32,093 nt of DNA from a virus. The stretch covers positions 1-32,093 of IMG/VR virus record IMGVR_UViG_3300030090_000612; one strand, 5' to 3'. Positions 27,904-32,093 of this stretch are shown here, one piece after another. Position 1 is the stretch's first letter. Every line of letters begins with the position of its first letter. The translations under genes and the position numbers were made by a program. Under the pieces are notes generated by a model, which worked only from the letters and a program-made list of their open reading frames with translations, was not told the DNA's origin and did no database searches.

Positions 27904-27984
27904 ATGATAAAAGAATATTTACCTTGGATAATAATAGCAACAATGCCAGTTATACTGGTATTATTTATGCTGAGTACTTTCTAA
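27904..27984 (+). CDS. Single-span membrane micro-protein (26 aa)
   Basis: A 26-residue frame with AAAGGAG seven bases before the ATG. After MIKEYLP it is one hydrophobic span (WIIIATMPVILVLFML). Its TAA overlaps the next ATG (TAATG). The good ribosome site and coupling support translation. Function unknown. Confidence 0.55.
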   Translation: MIKEYLPWIIIATMPVILVLFMLSTF

Positions 27985-28181
27985 TGTGGGTAGCAGTATT
28001 TATAATGTGGATGGGGAGTACACATAATGTGTTTTCACCCAATCAAATCTTTACAACAAAAGAAATGTGTGAAGATTTTAGAAAGATACAACATATAACT
28101 TTAGAAAGAACTAAACCCCATGAGCAATCAGGTGTTAAAGGTTCTGCTTGTGTGCTTGTAATCAAAGGAGAAAGTGTATGA
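27984..28181 (+). CDS. Small protein with N-terminal hydrophobic segment
   Basis: The protein is 65 residues from the ATG at 27984, coupled to the previous stop. The first 11 residues are hydrophobic (MWVAVFIMWMG) and could be a weak signal or anchor. The remainder has two cysteines (EMCEDF, SACVLV) about 38 residues apart, suited to a disulfide if exported. A frame extension back to 27924 overlaps the membrane micro-gene and is not preferred. Confidence 0.6.
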   Translation: MWVAVFIMWMGSTHNVFSPNQIFTTKEMCEDFRKIQHITLERTKPHEQSGVKGSACVLVIKGESV

Positions 28182-28432
28182 AAAAACTAAATAGACAACA
28201 ACGTGGACTTGGCAAGTATGATGCCCCTCTTAAACTACAGTTTGAAAAAGGGTACTTAGATTTTAAGCTAGGACGTGTTAGAAATCCTTTTCCTATTGAC
28301 ACTATGACCAATAGGGAATGGGAACGTGGGTTTAACAAAGCCTACTATGAGTGCCTAAAGAAAAGGAAGAGGTATGAACAAGCTACAGGAAGAAGCAAAA
28401 CAATGGGTGGAGAACAAATACAACATGTCTGA
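28178..28432 (+). CDS. Small basic protein, weakly ribosome-modulation-factor-like
   Basis: The protein is 84 residues from the ATG at 28178, which overlaps the previous stop and follows AAAGGAG. The middle (FEKGYLDFKLGRVRNPFPIDTMTNREWERGFNKAYYECLKK, residues about 23-63) has the G...F..G...NP......W..GF..A layout of short RMF-like proteins. In bacteria RMF dimerises ribosomes, but many phage look-alikes are of unknown function, so this is only a resemblance. Its C-terminus is read through by the MazG gene start. Confidence 0.6.
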   Translation: MKKLNRQQRGLGKYDAPLKLQFEKGYLDFKLGRVRNPFPIDTMTNREWERGFNKAYYECLKKRKRYEQATGRSKTMGGEQIQHV

Positions 28433-28754
28433 TTTTAATGCATATCAAAGGAGTGCAGCTAGGACTGCAATATATCCTGATCAACACAAAATACTTTATC
28501 CTGCACTTGGACTAGCAGGGGAAGCAGGAGAGGTAGCCAACAAAGTCAAGAAGATTATGCGTGATGGCGTAGATAATCAACCTGATGATTGGAAGGAACA
28601 GATAGCTAGCGAGATAGGAGATGTACTATGGTACTGTGCTGCATTAGCAAGCGATCTTGGAATGAATCTAGGTAGGTGTGCTTCCTTGAATGAACTTAAA
28701 TTACAAGACCGTAAAGTTAGAGATAAACTTGGTGGGTCAGGAGACAATAGATAA
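28374..28754 (+). CDS. MazG-like nucleotide pyrophosphohydrolase
   Basis: A 126-residue protein with the all-alpha NTP-PPase pattern. LGLAGEAGEVANKVKK (residues 45-60) has Glu50 and Glu53, and IASEIGDVLWYCAALASDLG (77-96) has Glu80 and Asp83, giving the ExxE...ExxD magnesium site. AAGGAAGAGG precedes the ATG at 28374. Phage MazG enzymes may hydrolyse odd NTPs or alter ppGpp; which applies here is unknown. It is the last rightward gene before the convergent terminator and belongs with the reductase, DUF3310 and GMP reductase in nucleotide control. Confidence 0.88.
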   Translation: MNKLQEEAKQWVENKYNMSDFNAYQRSAARTAIYPDQHKILYPALGLAGEAGEVANKVKKIMRDGVDNQPDDWKEQIASEIGDVLWYCAALASDLGMNLGRCASLNELKLQDRKVRDKLGGSGDNR

Positions 28755-28756
28755 AA

Positions 28757-28783
28757 AAAGAGGGAGCATTTAGCTCCCTTTGT
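28757..28783. terminator. Bidirectional hairpin terminator between convergent blocks
   Basis: AGGGAGC (28761-28767) pairs perfectly with GCTCCCT (28773-28779) around ATTTA. Read leftward it is followed by seven T on the minus strand (from the A-run at 28753-28759), a strong terminator right after the large virion gene. Read rightward only TTTGTTAATTT follows, so it is weaker for the MazG side. Confidence 0.82.
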
Positions 28784-31700
28784 TAATTTGAAAGTGCCTT
28801 TTCTAAGGACTGTCGTTTTGGATCTACCTTCTCTTTAAACTGACCTACATATGTTCTTTTAATTTCTTTAGATGCCATTAGTAACCAATTTATATCTTTT
28901 ATATTTCTCTTTAATTTTTCACTTGTCATTAAATAAGTTTCATATTCTTCTATAGAGGGATACTTTTTTTGTAATTCAGGTATTCTATCATATAATTTTA
29001 ACTTTTCTTGTATTAATTTTTCTATACTAATTATATCTTCTTTTGAAGATATTTGATCAAAGGGTCTTCGTTTAAATTTTTTAAAGAACTCTACAGATGC
29101 AGCACTTCTATATGTTTTAGAAATTTTACTATATTGTTCAAACAAATCTATATATTGAGAAGAGGCTTTATATTTAGTCCTATCTCTTAAAAATGTTTTT
29201 AACACTCCCATTTCTGCTCTTGCTTTAGCTCTTAATACATAAGATGTATATTGCTTTCTTGTATATGCGTTTTGTAATAAAGGATCATTGTCCCATTCTT
29301 TTTCTAAATCATTTTGTTTTTCTTTTAATGACCTTACTATAGTTGGTAATGCAGATCTCATTAACCTAGTGTGTTCTCTTATAGCCTTTGGAGATTCAAA
29401 TTTACTTTTAAATTCATACGCTTTAAGTCCTAAATTATGTAGATATTCACCAGATTCTAATAGTGATCTATACATACTAAGTCCTAATGTAAGACGGTAG
29501 GTTGGATACATACGTAGTGCTTTATCTGAATACAATCCTTCAACAGTAGGTAACAATTCTTCTTCTTTTGCTGATGTAAAAAGACCACTTCTTTGAATAG
29601 GTTTTAAAATAACAGATCCTTTTACCGATTCTGCCATACCTGAAAAATCAAAATCAATAAGATTGCTCATAAATGTAGCACCATTAGAAAATGGTTCTTT
29701 TTTTCTATCTTTAATTTCAGAAGTCCTAGAAGGTAAAAGTAATTCAGGTATTAAATATTTTGCCCAAGGATGAATCTCCCTAATTTCTTCTGCTGCCCTT
29801 TGTGCATCAATTATTTGAGTTAGAGGAACAAGAGTAGTTCCTCCCCATTCACCAACTAACCTACCTAAAACTATACCAAATTCTTTTGACTTTTCATCTC
29901 CAACAATATCTTTTGTACCTGCAATTAAATTTGCAGCTTCATTTAATATAGTGTGACCTGTTCCCTGCCTAAAATTAGAGCCTGTAAAAACCTGTAAAAA
30001 TTCTTTAGAGTCAAATGTTTCTGCGTCAAATGTCTTATTATTAATTTGAATTGTAAGATCAACTAAATATCTAAATTGTCTCATTGGAAATATAGGATTA
30101 GTATCTAAGTATTCATTCTTACCAACTTTAATATATCGTGAAGGGGGTGGTGCATCATCTGATATAAATACTTTTTCTTTTTCTTGATCTGATAGTTGAC
30201 TAAATTCCCAATCATTTATTATCTTACCTTTATACTCATATAATTTTTTATTTAATTCATATTGTCTTTGCCAATAAAATGCTCCAAACTGTGCTGAACC
30301 TGCTATATAATCAGTAAATGTATCAAAGGTACTCCCCTCTTTTGGTTGTACAAGTTTATCAATATAAGAACTCAGTATAGCGAACCCTGTTCCAGTACCT
30401 GCTATTATTCCTGCCAAATTTCTTGATAAGTATTTTCTTTCATTGTCGGTTAATGGCCCTCTAAGTTTTGAATTAGCAACACTCATAAGTTTACGTGTTA
30501 AAGGAACCGATCCTCCTGCTCCTAACATAGCTATATATTCAGCAGATTTAGCCATAAATCTAGGAAACATAACAGCGGTAGTTAGAGGTATTTTAGCTAT
30601 ACTATTTTGATTAATAATATCAACCATACTTTTAAGAAATTTATTATCTGGTTTATTAGCATAGGTTACATCTAAAGCGTACTGTACAGATTCATTAATT
30701 AAACCTTCAAAGGTTTTTACTTTTGATATTTTTCTAACAGATTTTTTAGCATTATCCCCTAAAGAATCTACTTCTGCTTTTGATATTTCTTTACCATCTA
30801 ACTCATATATAAATGCATCGTCTTTATTTATTTTTCTTATTTCTGGATTATCATTTACTAGATCTCTAAATTTTCCAGCTTGCATTGTATCTATTAAATC
30901 AATACCATATTCACGTTTAACTAAAACTTCTAACTTTCCCAAAAAAGCAGCATTTCTAACTAACATTTCTTGCCATCTGTTAGGTGTATTTAAAACACGT
31001 GTAAGATCTTCTAATTCAGTTAAAACATTATCCATGTGTGGATTCGGATTATACCCTTTCTTCTTTGCATAATTTTGTATTTCATTTAACTGATTATACA
31101 TAAGGTCAAATTGATCTGCATAATTTTTATTTGATAATATTAATTTAGCCATGCCCTCTACTCTATCAGGCCTACTAAATATATAAGTTAAAGGAGTAAA
31201 ACTATCTTTCCAATTTTCTTTTGAGTATAAACTTTTACCACCTGCTATATATCCATTGGTTGATACTTGATAAAGAGCTTCATCAAATACATTAGAAAGA
31301 CCTTCTAATGGAGCACGAATAAACGCAGACTGTAAGTTACGCATAGCAGTTGCAACTTTAGAAACAACGAAACCAAGCCTAACACTCTCAAGTCTTCTAA
31401 TATTAACATCAGCATCACTCATTGCTTCAAGCATTTTTTTAGTTTTTATATTTTCTTGTCTACCACTAGGTATACGTTTGCTTAGTTGTGACCATTTACC
31501 CATAATAGAAGCAGCATCAGATACAGCACCAACAATAGATAAAGCATAATCTTCAAAGTCTATGCCATATTTAGATATAGCAGCTACAGCTTTTTCTTCT
31601 GTTATATCTCCTCTTAGCATTAACGCATATATATTTTGAGTAGGAGATTTTTTATTATTCCATTTTTTTGGAAATTCTTTTTTAAAATCTGCAGCTATGG

Positions 31701-32093
31701 CTACCATAGCATCTAATACTTGCGGTTTAAATATAGGTACAACAAAATCGTCACGTTGAGATATTTTATCATAATAATCTTCTCCAAGATTCATTGTAAC
31801 AATGTCATCTCTTATGTCCTTAGATATTGCAAGTAGTTTATCTTCATCTAATATTATTTTTTTATTTACTATTTCATATACTCTAAACTTTTCTAAATCT
31901 TCTGGTGTAGGATTTAAAATACCTGACTTAAATGCCATACGTCTTTCAAAATCTTCTAACATACTTATTTTTATTTTTGGATTATCGTCTGCTATTTTAG
32001 CTGCAAGAATTTCTTTTTGCCAATTTGCTTCCCAGTTTGCTCCCATAGCAAGATTAGGATTACGTCTAAGATCTTCTATTCTTCTAGCTTCTT
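28783..32093 (-). CDS. Large virion-type protein, 5' end beyond the window
   Basis: At least 1,103 residues, open to the right edge. The ATG at 32046 is internal, since the frame continues upstream without a stop as EARRIEDLRRNPNLAMGANW. The protein is rich in Lys, Leu, Ile, Asp and Asn, mostly helical, with long charged stretches and a few hydrophobic segments (FAILSSYI, TTAVMFPRFMA, LSRNLAGIIAGTGTG). No enzymatic motif is recognised. Size, helicity and place at the end of the minus-strand late block fit an internal virion or ejection protein like T7 gp15/gp16. No lysozyme-like motif was found in the part seen. It is closed by the terminator at 28757. Confidence 0.75.
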   Translation of the reverse strand, partial: EARRIEDLRRNPNLAMGANWEANWQKEILAAKIADDNPKIKISMLEDFERRMAFKSGILNPTPEDLEKFRVYEIVNKKIILDEDKLLAISKDIRDDIVTMNLGEDYYDKISQRDDFVVPIFKPQVLDAMVAIAADFKKEFPKKWNNKKSPTQNIYALMLRGDITEEKAVAAISKYGIDFEDYALSIVGAVSDAASIMGKWSQLSKRIPSGRQENIKTKKMLEAMSDADVNIRRLESVRLGFVVSKVATAMRNLQSAFIRAPLEGLSNVFDEALYQVSTNGYIAGGKSLYSKENWKDSFTPLTYIFSRPDRVEGMAKLILSNKNYADQFDLMYNQLNEIQNYAKKKGYNPNPHMDNVLTELEDLTRVLNTPNRWQEMLVRNAAFLGKLEVLVKREYGIDLIDTMQAGKFRDLVNDNPEIRKINKDDAFIYELDGKEISKAEVDSLGDNAKKSVRKISKVKTFEGLINESVQYALDVTYANKPDNKFLKSMVDIINQNSIAKIPLTTAVMFPRFMAKSAEYIAMLGAGGSVPLTRKLMSVANSKLRGPLTDNERKYLSRNLAGIIAGTGTGFAILSSYIDKLVQPKEGSTFDTFTDYIAGSAQFGAFYWQRQYELNKKLYEYKGKIINDWEFSQLSDQEKEKVFISDDAPPPSRYIKVGKNEYLDTNPIFPMRQFRYLVDLTIQINNKTFDAETFDSKEFLQVFTGSNFRQGTGHTILNEAANLIAGTKDIVGDEKSKEFGIVLGRLVGEWGGTTLVPLTQIIDAQRAAEEIREIHPWAKYLIPELLLPSRTSEIKDRKKEPFSNGATFMSNLIDFDFSGMAESVKGSVILKPIQRSGLFTSAKEEELLPTVEGLYSDKALRMYPTYRLTLGLSMYRSLLESGEYLHNLGLKAYEFKSKFESPKAIREHTRLMRSALPTIVRSLKEKQNDLEKEWDNDPLLQNAYTRKQYTSYVLRAKARAEMGVLKTFLRDRTKYKASSQYIDLFEQYSKISKTYRSAASVEFFKKFKRRPFDQISSKEDIISIEKLIQEKLKLYDRIPELQKKYPSIEEYETYLMTSEKLKRNIKDINWLLMASKEIKRTYVGQFKEKVDPKRQSLEKALSN

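Noticed and set aside
27924-27983. N-terminal extension of the 65-aa protein
   Set aside because: It overlaps the membrane micro-gene and lacks a ribosome site, while the ATG at 27984 is stop-coupled.
1-32093. Search by eye for tRNA genes and insertion sequences
   Set aside because: No cloverleaf-like sequence with a TTCRA-type arm and no transposase were recognised; a covariance-model scan would be needed to exclude tRNAs.

Overview
The window reads as part of the genome of a tailed marine bacteriophage, most probably an HMO-2011-like podovirus (the group founded on a SAR116 phage, with SAR11 and roseobacter members). The evidence is a compact, AT-rich, gene-dense layout; a T7-like replication set (separate primase and helicase, family A DNA polymerase, RecB/Cas4-type exonuclease, endonuclease I); and a polymerase with a DnaJ-like zinc motif in its middle, a trait reported for HMO-2011. 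The host is not shown directly; the AT-richness would suit a low-GC marine bacterium. No portal, capsid, tail-tube or RNA polymerase gene is present. The large-terminase gene runs off the left edge and a large virion-type gene runs off the right edge, both on the minus strand, so the missing morphogenesis genes probably lie between them on the unsequenced part of a circularly permuted map.

Left block (1-8018, all minus strand): a tightly packed, often TAATG- or ATGA-coupled series that starts at the central intergenic region and runs leftward. It holds small basic, coiled-coil and one-membrane-span proteins, two beta-rich probable virion proteins, a half-length Na+/phosphate cotransporter-like protein, a membrane protein with a canonical EF-hand, an M15 endolysin, a lipoprotein that looks like a unimolecular spanin, and the packaging genes (small terminase, HTH protein, large terminase).

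Centre (8019-8868): about 850 bases with no convincing gene. It carries two 30-base direct repeats, three copies of a palindrome (TGTTACA-N3-TGTAACA), and candidate divergent promoters. Further copies of the palindrome lie just downstream of candidate promoters for two early genes and inside one micro-ORF. This looks like the main regulatory switch between the leftward and rightward blocks, and possibly the replication origin.

Right block (8869-28754, plus strand): first early genes and many micro-ORFs (unknown 226-aa protein, GP88-like, ParB-like, winged HTH, zinc ribbon, SleB-like hydrolase, Mom-like DNA modification protein, DUF932). Then comes the replication and recombination core (C-terminally truncated tyrosine recombinase, primase, helicase, PD-(D/E)XK nuclease, polymerase, putative SSB, exonuclease, endonuclease I), interleaved with nucleotide metabolism (GMP reductase, class II ribonucleotide reductase, gp1.7/DUF3310, MazG). 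A GIY-YIG gene sits directly before the GMP reductase gene, and the two share a near-identical 28-base start region. The block ends at a hairpin terminator facing the convergent large virion gene (28783 to beyond 32093).

All family assignments come from reading motifs by eye; no database search was run.
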